Of a stretch of DNA of 64,000 nt, positions 8,105 to 16,221 are shown in pieces. The DNA lies in NCBI RefSeq assembly GCF_030408035.1, contig NZ_JASDCF010000004.1, forward strand, positions 88,320 to 152,319. The letters are read 5' to 3'. The translations under genes were made by a program, and so were the position numbers. Below the pieces are notes generated by a model. The model was not told the DNA's origin and ran no database searches. It saw only the letters and a list, made by a program, of their open reading frames with translations. This stretch comes from Psychrobacter sp. APC 3426. GTDB lineage: Bacteria > Pseudomonadota > Gammaproteobacteria > Pseudomonadales > Moraxellaceae. Every line of letters starts with the position of its first letter. Position 1 is the first letter of the stretch.

Positions 8105-11100
8105 ATGAAACGACTAAATAATGTATCGCCAGCTCGCGATAGTAAGGTATTACCACTCAAGTATCTGGTCGTGGTCATGGCATCAACTATTGTGTTGCCT
8201 GTTGCGCATGCAGATGTCGCGGGCAAAAAAATCGGCGATTTAGAGATCTATAAAGCGGCTGAAGGCGGTAAGACCACGATCACCATGATGCTCGATACTT
8301 CGGGTAGTATGACCTTGAATCAGGTAAATAGTGCAGTTACCTGTGATCTGCCGTCTGGTACCAGCTACACTAAAGGGTCTGAGGACTCAAATACTACACC
8401 TGTTTATACCAAAGACTTCTGCGCAGTTGGTGCAAGATATTATTATCGACTATCTCCTGAGGGTCAATGGTATCGATGCGGCCCTAGAGATGGTTCCGGT
8501 AATAGTAGTTACAACTTTTCAATCTGTGATACTAAGATTACTAATCCTTCATTAGGTAGTGAGTATAACTATGTAACCTCTGGTAGTGACAACAGGTACT
8601 TTTACACCTCTACTAAGTACTATGACCGCCTTACTCGTCTAAAAGATGCTATTTTTACTTTGTTGGACAGTAGTCTGCTAGATAAAAATAAGGTGTCTAT
8701 TGGCATTGGACAGTACTCGTCACAGAGCGGTAGCGATAATGTAGTGAGAACCTCATCAGATGGTACTGCCAGAGACGCTGACGGAAGTACCGGCAAGATA
8801 GTGGTGTCTGCAGCTTTGGTAGACGCTACCCAAATTGCGAAGATTAAAAAAGCTGTAGCCGATGCTAGAGGCGGTAATGGTACGCCAACCGCCAATGCCT
8901 ATGCAGAAGTAGGTGCTTATATGTTAGGTACTAATCCCTCTGCCTCTTCTTATAGTGGTTACGACAAATCAGTTGCCGACTCAAAAAGCGGTGGTCGTTA
9001 TAATAGTCCTCTGTCATCACCCTCATCTTGTGATGGACGCGGTATCTACTTCTTAACTGATGGTAACCCTAACAGTTCTCCTAATCCTAACTATGTAATG
9101 CAATTAGCGTTAGGTGCCAATTCATTTAGCATACCATCAGTTACGCTTCCTAGTGGTAGTGAAAATAATAATGCCATGCCACAAGTCGGCGCATTTGCCA
9201 AAGCCTTACGTAATCCGGCGATCAATCCGCTAGGCACAGATAGAGAGATATATACCGCAGTCGTGGGCTTTGGTTCAGTGTTTAATGTCAATGCATCAGA
9301 TATCGTCAACTTACCTTATACCAACCCCAAGACCGGTATCACTGCCAACCGTGACTTTTATAATTGTGCAAGCATCACAGACCTAGATGCGAGAAATGCC
9401 TGTAACTGGGGTGAAAAAGCACACCCTGATCTGCCAGGAGTTGGCGGCTATGGAGAGGGCGGCTTCTACTCAGCGCAGTCCACAGAGGATATTGTCAAGA
9501 GTATTACTAGCTTTGTTAGTGGCTTGAATCAGAATATCCCTTCTACGCCTTCAGGCACCATCATTATCCCTGATGATCCGTATCGTGCGGACAGCCAGTT
9601 GGCAGTTGCTTACTATCCGACCCTACAAGCCGATGTAAAAGGCAACGCTGTGATTTGGGATGGTAATATGAAAAAATACCTGCTCAATGAAGGCACGCTC
9701 TATGGTAGTAATAATAACAAGCTATTCAAAAATGTAGCAGGCGAGTTAGAGCCAACGACACCTGACCTGTGGTCTGACAAGGACTATGGCGGTGCCAATA
9801 ATGAAGTGAAGTCTGGTGGCTTTTATGCGCTATTAAACACGCCTAAAACTGGTGTGACATCGACCAGAACCCTATATGTCGAAGATTTGGACGGTACGAC
9901 ACCAGTACTACGAAGGTTTGGGGTGAATGCCTTGGGCAAAGTCGTAGTAGATAATGCAGCATTGACCACTACCTCATTTAGCGATACAGCTACCTTTGAT
10001 GAAGAAACTCTAAGAAGACTACTAAGTTTCTTAGGGTTCAATAATCTACCGAGCACCGCTACAGCGGTCAAAGATATGGAGCTCACAGTTGCCAATGCTA
10101 CTGAAGAAATTAGGGTGGTTGGGGCGACCATTCACTCAACGCCAGCTGCGGTATCTTACTCCGCAACGCTGGATGATGATGGTAAGGTCACTGCAGTACG
10201 TGATGACTACGTCTTATTTGGCTCGAGTGAAGGCGGTCTGCATCTGGTAGATGCTGATAATTATAGTGCTGGCGGAGATGGTGGGAAAGAAGACTTCGTT
10301 GTCATCCCCAGAGAGATGCTCAGAGATAAGAGCAAATCTCTCGCGTTAGTGGATGATTCAAACAAAGCAGAGATAGGCTCACCGAACTTCGGTATCGATG
10401 CGCCTTGGCTAGTCAGTGCCAACTATAAATACGATTTAACCAATAACACCGTGAATATCGCGACGGATGGTAATAAAGGCCTTTATGCTTATGGTGGTCT
10501 GCGTATGGGTGGCGAGGCTTTTTATGGTCTGAACCTGACGAACAGAACCAGCCCAAGCATGATGTTCACGATCACGCCAACAAGTACAGGATTTAGCCGT
10601 ATGGGTCAGATATGGTCCAAGCCTACCAAAGCGAAGATTAAAAGATCGAGTACGGACACAGGCACTGATGTCCTGGTGTTCGGCGGTGGCTATGACATGT
10701 GTTATGAGTATGAAAAATTCCAAGTTGGCGTGACCGATACCAGCTTAGGTACTTGCTCAGGTAAGACTAATGTAAAAGGTAATGCAGTATATATCGTCAA
10801 TGCTATCACAGGTGACCTGATATGGTCAGCATCTAGTAATGGCTCTCCGTCAACGACAGTTAGTACGATGACAAACAGTGTCGTCGCAGGCATTACCACG
10901 CTTGATCGTGACAATGACGGCTTTATGGATCATATCTACTTTGCCGATTTAGGCGGTCAGCTGTTCCGTGCTGACTTTACCAACGCTGGATTTCAAACGC
11001 AGCCAGCCATTGGCTCGACACCGACTGGTACACCAACGACGACCACCGCCTTTGCCAATACGCGAGTGACGCGCATACTCAGTGGCGCTTATAGCGGTAC

Positions 11101-12007
11101 CGATACCAAATTCAATCATCGCTTCTATGAGCGTCCAGTGGTGAGCTTCCATCGTAACTCTCAGACTAACAGCCTATTTGCGCTCGTAAACGTCATCTCA
11201 GGCGATCGCAGCTCACCACTCTCCAAGATACGTGATTTGAGTAAGTCCGATAGACTATACGGTATTATGGATATCGATGTCAGCAAGCCAGATAATCTTC
11301 TCTATGCCAGCAACTTTACCACGACAGCGGCTGCAGATGGCGGTCAGACGATATTAGACTTAACAGCCAATAATACCCCTACCAGCAACCTGGTCGAGCT
11401 GCCGGGTGCCATAGGTACTCTCACTGCAGGCGGATATACATTGGCACAGAAGAATGTCGTCAGTGATCAGATGAGAGCAGGTACTAAACAAGGGTGGTAC
11501 TATCCACTGACTCGATTCGACGGCTATGGCAATGTACTCTATACCAAAGGTATAGGAAAATCACAAGTCATCGATAACTTCTTATATACCACCACATACA
11601 ATCCAGACATGAGCTATGGTTCAACGAACTCTTGCTCAGCCAAAATTGTCGGCGGCTCAGAGCGTCAGCTGTACTGTTTACCATACGGTATCTGTACCGA
11701 TTCCAAGTCCAAAAATGGTACCGGCGGCTTTGTCAGAGCAGGTAAGGGTATTCAAGAGCTAACACTCGGACCACGTAGCTCGACATTGTCAAATCAGCGT
11801 TTGCTCATCGGTACCCGTACACTGGCAGAGCGTGCGACAGATAGGGTGGATTTCGGAACGGATACAGGCAAAGACGCCTATACTCCGATCAATGAAGCAC
11901 AGGGCTTAGGCTCAGCAGATCAGATTCTCGGAAGCGGTAGCGCCCCTGAGTTGATATTTAATGAGCGTTTTTCCTTACAGCCAAAAGTATGGTATGAAGT
12001 AGACTGA
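8105..12007 (+). CDS. pilY1: PilY1/PilC-type pilus tip adhesin
   Basis: This is a pilus-tip-associated adhesin and mechanosensor of 1300 residues. A signal peptide ends near AHA (residue 36). A von Willebrand A-like region begins with the MIDAS motif DTSGS at residues 64-68 and runs to about residue 480. The C-terminal half is the PilC/PilY1 beta-propeller. It carries the calcium loop DRDNDGFMD (residues 934-942, DxDxDGxxD), the site that controls PilT-dependent retraction in Pseudomonas. The gene has AAAGGA before its ATG and sits between pilX and the pilE-like genes, as in other Pseudomonadales. The N-terminal half is Ser/Gly/Tyr-rich and probably variable between strains. Confidence 0.93.
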   Translation: MKRLNNVSPARDSKVLPLKYLVVVMASTIVLPVAHADVAGKKIGDLEIYKAAEGGKTTITMMLDTSGSMTLNQVNSAVTCDLPSGTSYTKGSEDSNTTPVYTKDFCAVGARYYYRLSPEGQWYRCGPRDGSGNSSYNFSICDTKITNPSLGSEYNYVTSGSDNRYFYTSTKYYDRLTRLKDAIFTLLDSSLLDKNKVSIGIGQYSSQSGSDNVVRTSSDGTARDADGSTGKIVVSAALVDATQIAKIKKAVADARGGNGTPTANAYAEVGAYMLGTNPSASSYSGYDKSVADSKSGGRYNSPLSSPSSCDGRGIYFLTDGNPNSSPNPNYVMQLALGANSFSIPSVTLPSGSENNNAMPQVGAFAKALRNPAINPLGTDREIYTAVVGFGSVFNVNASDIVNLPYTNPKTGITANRDFYNCASITDLDARNACNWGEKAHPDLPGVGGYGEGGFYSAQSTEDIVKSITSFVSGLNQNIPSTPSGTIIIPDDPYRADSQLAVAYYPTLQADVKGNAVIWDGNMKKYLLNEGTLYGSNNNKLFKNVAGELEPTTPDLWSDKDYGGANNEVKSGGFYALLNTPKTGVTSTRTLYVEDLDGTTPVLRRFGVNALGKVVVDNAALTTTSFSDTATFDEETLRRLLSFLGFNNLPSTATAVKDMELTVANATEEIRVVGATIHSTPAAVSYSATLDDDGKVTAVRDDYVLFGSSEGGLHLVDADNYSAGGDGGKEDFVVIPREMLRDKSKSLALVDDSNKAEIGSPNFGIDAPWLVSANYKYDLTNNTVNIATDGNKGLYAYGGLRMGGEAFYGLNLTNRTSPSMMFTITPTSTGFSRMGQIWSKPTKAKIKRSSTDTGTDVLVFGGGYDMCYEYEKFQVGVTDTSLGTCSGKTNVKGNAVYIVNAITGDLIWSASSNGSPSTTVSTMTNSVVAGITTLDRDNDGFMDHIYFADLGGQLFRADFTNAGFQTQPAIGSTPTGTPTTTTAFANTRVTRILSGAYSGTDTKFNHRFYERPVVSFHRNSQTNSLFALVNVISGDRSSPLSKIRDLSKSDRLYGIMDIDVSKPDNLLYASNFTTTAAADGGQTILDLTANNTPTSNLVELPGAIGTLTAGGYTLAQKNVVSDQMRAGTKQGWYYPLTRFDGYGNVLYTKGIGKSQVIDNFLYTTTYNPDMSYGSTNSCSAKIVGGSERQLYCLPYGICTDSKSKNGTGGFVRAGKGIQELTLGPRSSTLSNQRLLIGTRTLAERATDRVDFGTDTGKDAYTPINEAQGLGSADQILGSGSAPELIFNERFSLQPKVWYEVD

Positions 12008-12019
12008 TAAGGTATCCGC

Positions 12020-12565
12020 ATGAATACGAAAGCGTTAAAAAAGCAGTTAGGATTTACGCTTATAGAGCTGATGGTGGTCATTATGATAGTGGCTATCTTA
12101 GCGGCGATTGCGATTCCATCTTATCGTCAGTACGTTGTGCGCAATGCCGAATCGCAAGCGCAAGCGAGTATGCAACAGTTGGATATAGAGCTAAACCGCT
12201 GGCGTGCTAGTGCTTTGACTTATAAAGGCTTTATACCAAAAAAGCAAGCAAGCGACGGCACCTTTAGCTATGGTTATGATGCTGATAGTAAGGTTATCTA
12301 TGTTCCTAGAGGAAGCGATAATACCAATTACAGTTATCTAATAACGCTGATAGATGAAAGTACAGGGAATACTCTAGCACCTGCAGGCACAGGTTACTCT
12401 ACTGCGGGTAGCTCATGGCGCATGTTGGCAGAGCCAAATACTTCCTTTGAAAACTCAGATGCGCACATTTTTATGCTCAGTAGTGCTGGCGTACGGTGTA
12501 AAAGCAAAGATAGAACTATCACCGCTGCTTCGACTGATTGCGGTATAGGTCAGGAGGATTGGTAA
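12020..12565 (+). CDS. pilE: PilE-like type IV minor pilin (first copy)
   Basis: A minor pilin with leader MNTKALKKQLG and mature FTLIELMVVIMIVAILAAIA, followed by a globular domain of about 140 residues with a C-terminal Cys pair that suggests a disulfide loop. It lies 12 bp after pilY1, preceded by AAGGT. Its stop overlaps the next pilin start (TAATG), so the operon continues. The order pilY1-pilE matches Pseudomonas. The assignment to PilE rather than another minor pilin rests on position as well as sequence. Confidence 0.83.
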   Translation: MNTKALKKQLGFTLIELMVVIMIVAILAAIAIPSYRQYVVRNAESQAQASMQQLDIELNRWRASALTYKGFIPKKQASDGTFSYGYDADSKVIYVPRGSDNTNYSYLITLIDESTGNTLAPAGTGYSTAGSSWRMLAEPNTSFENSDAHIFMLSSAGVRCKSKDRTITAASTDCGIGQEDW

Positions 12566-13017
12566 TGACAGCAGGGTACTATAATCAGAAAGAAATGATT
12601 GGAACTGAGAGTGGCTTTACGTTAATAGAGATGATGATAGTCGTCGCTATCATTGGGGTGCTTGCTGCTATCGCTTATCCAAGCTATCAAAACTATGTCA
12701 TCAAGACCAAACGTGTCGATATGATGACTGAGATGCAAAACATTGCGTCAGAGATTGAGAGCCGTAAGTTGGCACAGGGCAGTTATAACGCGATTAGTGA
12801 TGGTGTCATTGCAAATTTCGCTGGTGATTACTTGGTAAATGGTAATGCCCTTTATACCATAGCATTTACGCCTATACCTCTTACTGCTAAATGGGGCATC
12901 ACTGCAACACCTATAACAGGGTCTCAAGTAGCTAATGATGGCATTCTTAGTCTTAATTATCAGGGTATAAAATGTAAAGGCAGTACATGTGGTACAGGTA
13001 ATGAATGGAATCCGTAA
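12565..13017 (+). CDS. PilE-like type IV minor pilin (second copy)
   Basis: A second PilE-like pilin of 150 residues. The leader ends IGTESG and the mature protein begins FTLIEMMIVVAIIGVLAAIAYPSYQ. The C-terminus holds a close Cys pair (KCKGSTCG). The start at 12565 has AGGAGG about nine bases upstream and overlaps the previous stop by one base. A longer frame from 12538 lacks such support. It is the last gene of the minor pilin operon. Two adjacent PilE-type genes suggest duplication or two distinct priming subunits. Confidence 0.82.
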   Translation: MTAGYYNQKEMIGTESGFTLIEMMIVVAIIGVLAAIAYPSYQNYVIKTKRVDMMTEMQNIASEIESRKLAQGSYNAISDGVIANFAGDYLVNGNALYTIAFTPIPLTAKWGITATPITGSQVANDGILSLNYQGIKCKGSTCGTGNEWNP

Positions 13018-13035
13018 TAATCATTTTGCCGGTGT

Positions 13036-13157
13036 TGACAAAATTTGTCATCTCTACTTACTTTTTAGTGCTAATGTGTAGGTAAACTGACAATTTTTAG
13101 TAAGTTAATAGCAACATTAATAACAATGTTTAAGTCAGATAAGACAATAATTGTCTA
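13036..13157 (+). promoter_or_regulatory. Probable PilR-type binding cluster upstream of the major pilin
   Basis: There are two near-perfect palindromes with a one-base centre: TGACAAA-A-TTTGTCA (13036-13050) and AGACAAT-A-ATTGTCT (13143-13157). A half site TGACAAT lies between them at 13088-13094. All contain GACA/TGTC, the core reported for PilR sites at the Pseudomonas pilA promoter. They lie roughly 65-185 bp upstream of the sigma-54 site, a normal distance for an enhancer. The sequences are seen directly; the binding protein is inferred. Confidence 0.6.
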
Positions 13158-13220
13158 AACTCTGTTCTTCTTAAGGGCCAGAGACTTATTCTAAGTACAA
13201 ATATAAATCTATTAACATTC

Positions 13221-13236
13221 TGGCACGCTATCTGCA
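13221..13236 (+). promoter_or_regulatory. Sigma-54 promoter of the major pilin
   Basis: TGGCACG-CTAT-CTGCA fits the -24/-12 consensus TGGCACG-N4-TTGCA, and the invariant GG-N10-GC spacing is exact. The predicted transcript starts near 13247, leaving a leader of about 80 nt before the pilin ATG. Confidence 0.85.
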
Positions 13237-13326
13237 GCAATTAAAGTAAGAAAGAAATTTATTATATCCCTAAAGATAGAAATTGCTAATAATCAGCTAT
13301 CTTTATATACCCCAAAAGGAGTTCTT

Positions 13327-13893
13327 ATGAACACTGCTCAAAAAGGTTTTACCCTAATCGAACTAATGATCGTAATCGCCATTATCGGTATCTTGGCTGC
13401 GGTTGCATTACCTGCGTATCAAGATTACACGACTAAGTCTCGTGTCACAGAAGGTCTGAACTTAGCTAACTCTGCTAAAACTAGTATCGCAACGGATGCT
13501 ACTACAGTAGGAGATCTTGTATCGGTAGCTAATACTTGGAATGCTCAAGCTGGTGATGCGGGTGCAGTGTCTAAGTATGTAGACTCTGTATTGATAACTG
13601 TTGTAGATGGAACTACAGCAACTGATGGTGAAATAACAATTACTTATAATCCAGCATCGACTGGTGTGGCGGCTGGTGAAAACACTTTAGTTCTTACTCC
13701 TTGGATTAAAACAGCTGCTGGTAATACAGCTGCCGATGCTACAAATTTAGGTGTAGCGAGAGCTGCTGGTACTGCTGGTACTGTAGATTGGACTTGCCAA
13801 TCAGCTACTCAGGAAACTGCTATTGCACAGATGGGTGCAGCAGGTACAGATGGTTCATTATTAGCGCGTTTTGCTCCTGCACAGTGCCGTTAA
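13327..13893 (+). CDS. pilA: Major type IV pilin PilA
   Basis: This is the structural subunit of the type IV pilus fibre. It has a seven-residue leader MNTAQKG, mature [20 protein letters not shown] with Glu5, then a globular domain with the C-terminal disulfide loop between Cys in DWTCQ and the penultimate Cys in PAQCR. It is 188 residues before processing, somewhat longer than Pseudomonas PilA. AAAAGGAG precedes the ATG. It has its own sigma-54 promoter, probable PilR sites and a terminator, so it is transcribed separately from the minor pilin operon. tfpZ follows. The Ala/Thr/Gly-rich central region is probably strain-variable. Confidence 0.93.
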   Translation: MNTAQKGFTLIELMIVIAIIGILAAVALPAYQDYTTKSRVTEGLNLANSAKTSIATDATTVGDLVSVANTWNAQAGDAGAVSKYVDSVLITVVDGTTATDGEITITYNPASTGVAAGENTLVLTPWIKTAAGNTAADATNLGVARAAGTAGTVDWTCQSATQETAIAQMGAAGTDGSLLARFAPAQCR

Positions 13894-13920
13894 TTCTAAA
13901 CTAGCATCATAGTTATACTA

Positions 13921-13948
13921 AAAAAGCAGCCAATCGGCTGCTTTTTTA
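13921..13948 (+). terminator. Terminator of pilA
   Basis: AAAAAAGCAGCC pairs with GGCTGCTTTTTT across a four-base loop, 27 bp after the pilA stop. Partial read-through could supply tfpZ. Confidence 0.9.
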
Positions 13949-14041
13949 TGGGCTAGAGATTGGACAAAGCCATTTATTAGACGCATAGAAAAAGCTACCA
14001 TAGCTTGAATAATGATTGACCTATTTTAGAGTGTTGACTAC

Positions 14042-14782
14042 ATGTTTATATATAAACTCAAAGCGTTTGGCTGGCATTTAGTAGCCAGTTTATTGATTGC
14101 GGCGGTTAGTTTAGGGGTTGTATTTTTTGTCTGGTATCCACAACCTTTATATCAGGCGACTGGGGTCATTAAGATATTTTTGATTATGCTTGGAATAGAT
14201 ATTATCTTAGGACCGCTACTGACTTTCATTGTTTATAAGCCTAAGAAGAAGACACTTAAATTTGATCTAACCGTCATTGTCTTACTACAACTGGCCGCAT
14301 TTGCTTATGGGTTTTATCATGTCTATGATGGACGCCCTGCTTGGATAGCATACAATGTCGACCGCTTTGACTTGGTTAAAAATAATGAGATTGATACTCG
14401 CAAGCTGACAGAAGCACTGCCAAAGTACCAAAAGGTGAGTCAGTCAGGGGCGAGATATGTTGCTGCTGTGATTCCTACAGACGATAGCAATATAAGCAAT
14501 GAGATTTTATTTGACGAAGTGAGCTATGGGATAGCGCCGTCGCAGCGCCCAGAGCTTTATCAGCCCCTTGATACACTAGATGCGTTGTTAATTACTAAGT
14601 CAAAGCCTATTGATGAGTTATACGATTACAACGATAAAGTAGACGTAGATAAGGTGTTATTAGCCTATCCCGAGGCAGACGGGTATCTACCGCTAAAAGC
14701 TAATGCTGTCGATATGACGGTGCTTATAAATAAAAAAGACAAAGAGAACGTGAGAGAAATTGTAGATTTACGTCCTTGGTAA
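14042..14782 (+). CDS. tfpZ: TfpX/TfpZ-type pilin accessory membrane protein
   Basis: TfpX/TfpZ proteins are encoded next to pilA and support assembly of particular pilin alleles in Pseudomonas, Acinetobacter and Moraxellaceae. The N-terminus MFIYKLKAFGWHL is typical. Hydrophobic helices at about residues 12-32, 40-63 and 78-95 precede a soluble domain of about 150 residues. The 246-residue length is usual. It lies 93 bp after the pilA terminator on the same strand. Its presence suggests that this pilin belongs to an accessory-dependent group. It is not a glycosyltransferase of the TfpO type, and none lies nearby. Confidence 0.85.
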   Translation: MFIYKLKAFGWHLVASLLIAAVSLGVVFFVWYPQPLYQATGVIKIFLIMLGIDIILGPLLTFIVYKPKKKTLKFDLTVIVLLQLAAFAYGFYHVYDGRPAWIAYNVDRFDLVKNNEIDTRKLTEALPKYQKVSQSGARYVAAVIPTDDSNISNEILFDEVSYGIAPSQRPELYQPLDTLDALLITKSKPIDELYDYNDKVDVDKVLLAYPEADGYLPLKANAVDMTVLINKKDKENVREIVDLRPW

Positions 14783-14835
14783 GCGAGATGTATGTCTTGT
14801 CCAGATGTTTTTTATAGATAGATTTAGGGGTTACC

Positions 14836-15009
14836 ATGAAATATATCGTCGGTGCCATACTGATTAGCTCTCTTATCTTTTTTATAGTTGCTTTACTTAT
14901 CAGTGCAACTGGATTTAAACCTGCTCAAAACATATTACCGTTTGGTTGGCTAGTATGGGGCATATTAACTGCCTTAAGCTATCCTTTAGCTAAAAATATT
15001 GTGGCTTAA
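14836..15009 (+). CDS. Small two-helix membrane protein, 57 aa, unknown function
   Basis: A short frame starts at an ATG preceded by TTAGGGG and ends in TAA. The product begins MKYIVGAILISSLIFFIVAL and has a second hydrophobic stretch, FGWLVWGILTALSYPLA. These predict two transmembrane helices joined by a short polar loop (TGFKPAQN). It lies 53 bp after tfpZ and upstream of the second pilin on the same strand. I do not recognise the family. The good ribosome-binding site, sustained hydrophobicity and location support a real gene, perhaps a pilus accessory or inner-membrane chaperone. That role is a guess. Confidence 0.6.
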   Translation: MKYIVGAILISSLIFFIVALLISATGFKPAQNILPFGWLVWGILTALSYPLAKNIVA

Positions 15010-15097
15010 GCAGAGCAATCCACTCTATAAACCGACAAAAAAATCATTTTTATAATCACTTATGCGACTTTTAAAAAATGTATGCAGTAAATAAAAG

Positions 15098-15113
15098 TGG
15101 CATGTCGCATGCA
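15098..15113 (+). promoter_or_regulatory. Sigma-54-like promoter of the second pilin
   Basis: TGGCATG-TCGC-ATGCA keeps the invariant GG-N10-GC of sigma-54 promoters and differs from consensus at two positions. The predicted start near 15125 leaves a leader of about 25 nt before the pilin start. Confidence 0.6.
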
Positions 15114-15149
15114 ACAGCATAGTATTCAATATTAATATGGTTTGCTGTG

Positions 15150-15662
15150 ATGCTATTATTTCCCCTGAATCAAACTTATAGACCACAGTCAGGCTTTACC
15201 TTGATAGAGCTAATGATAGTCATTGCTATTGTGGGGATCCTCTCCGCAGTCGCATTCCCAGCTTATCAAAACTACACTATGCAAGCCAAGCTCTCAGAGG
15301 TGATTTTAGCTGCTACGGCATGTCGTATCTCAGTAATAGAGGTTATAGATTCTCCGTCATCAAATTTGGCTACAGCCTTACCAAATGCTTGTGACTCCAC
15401 TCATGCTAAATATGTGAAAAATATTGTAGTTAGTACCAATGGTATTATTAACGTGCAAGTTAACGAAATTCAATTATCTTCGTTAACTACTAGTACGAAT
15501 ACTCTAACGCTTGCACCGATTCAGATGGGGAGTAATGCTAATCCGATAGTTGGTATTACGAGTAATAGTAAGAATATTGGGAGTTGGCGTTGTGGTTCAT
15601 CTATAGATGGCACTACTATCCCTGATAGGTATTTACCTAACTCTTGCAGAGGGACTTATTAA
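15150..15662 (+). CDS. Second type IV pilin (PilA paralogue)
   Basis: A pilin of 170 residues with leader ending RPQSG and mature [25 protein letters not shown]. The C-terminal loop is closed by Cys in SWRCGSS and Cys in PNSCRG, as in major pilins. GTG at 15147 and ATG at 15150 are both possible and neither has a good ribosome-binding site. The leader of 15-16 residues is longer than that of the main pilin. It has its own sigma-54-like promoter and terminator, so it is a separate unit. It could be an alternative major pilin or a PilA-like minor subunit. The mature N-terminal half resembles the 13.3-kb pilin; the C-terminal half is different. Confidence 0.88.
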   Translation: MLLFPLNQTYRPQSGFTLIELMIVIAIVGILSAVAFPAYQNYTMQAKLSEVILAATACRISVIEVIDSPSSNLATALPNACDSTHAKYVKNIVVSTNGIINVQVNEIQLSSLTTSTNTLTLAPIQMGSNANPIVGITSNSKNIGSWRCGSSIDGTTIPDRYLPNSCRGTY

Positions 15663-15721
15663 TAGCTAATAAATAAAAGTATGTGTTTGACGAATTATTT
15701 TGATAGATGACAGAAAGCAAC

Positions 15722-15757
15722 AAAAAAGGCTGATACATTTGCATCAGCCTTTTTTTA
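15722..15757. terminator. Bidirectional terminator between the second pilin and fdxA
   Basis: AAAAAAGGCTGAT pairs with ATCAGCCTTTTTTT. It lies between convergent genes and can serve both. Confidence 0.88.
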
Positions 15758-15784
15758 TTCTAAATAATTTCTGTAGCTATCGAG

Positions 15785-16108
15785 CTACTTCTCTAAATAC
15801 TGAATCTTACCTTCCACACCATCCCACTTTTCAGCTTCTGGCATTGGCGGCTTCATTTCTGTGATGTTTGGCCACTTTTGTGCCAGATCAGCATTGAGCT
15901 CAATGAATATTTCTTGCCCTTTCGGCACTTCATCTTCTGAGAAGATCGCATTGGCAGGACATTCAGGCTCACAAAGCGCACAATCGATGCACTCATCAGG
16001 ATCGATAACTAAAAAGTTTGGCCCTTCATAAAAGCAGTCCACCGGGCAGACTTCTACACAGTCCGTGTGTTTACAAAGGATACAATTATCTGCAACGACG
16101 AAGGTCAT
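15785..16108 (-). CDS. fdxA: 7Fe-8S ferredoxin FdxA
   Basis: A small cytoplasmic electron carrier with one [3Fe-4S] and one [4Fe-4S] cluster. The cluster ligands are visible: Cys9, Cys17, Cys21 and Cys25 in the first half (with an extra Cys12), and Cys40, Cys43, Cys46 and Cys50 in [11 protein letters not shown]. The 107-residue length and the C-terminal tail with a WDGVEGK-like end are typical of the Azotobacter FdI/FdxA type. It lies downstream of mutS on the same strand, an order also found in Pseudomonas. A 16-bp direct repeat sits just upstream of its start. Confidence 0.95.
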   Translation of the reverse strand: MTFVVADNCILCKHTDCVEVCPVDCFYEGPNFLVIDPDECIDCALCEPECPANAIFSEDEVPKGQEIFIELNADLAQKWPNITEMKPPMPEAEKWDGVEGKIQYLEK

Positions 16109-16140
16109 AGTGATGTCTACCTGTGATTGGTTTGAACTAA

Positions 16141-16177
16141 ATAGAGTATTTTAAAATCTACATAGAGTATTTTAAAA
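16141..16177. repeat. 16-bp perfect direct repeat upstream of fdxA
   Basis: ATAGAGTATTTTAAAA occurs at 16141-16156 and again at 16162-16177. The 21-bp period is about two DNA helical turns. It lies in the mutS-fdxA gap where an fdxA promoter would be expected. Confidence 0.75.
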
Positions 16178-16221
16178 ATAAGCCACATTTTAGCGCTTTT
16201 ACGTGCATTTAACAATTCCCT

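Noticed and set aside
12538..12565. Upstream in-frame start for the second PilE-like gene
   Set aside because: AGGAGG and the TAATG overlap place the start at 12565.
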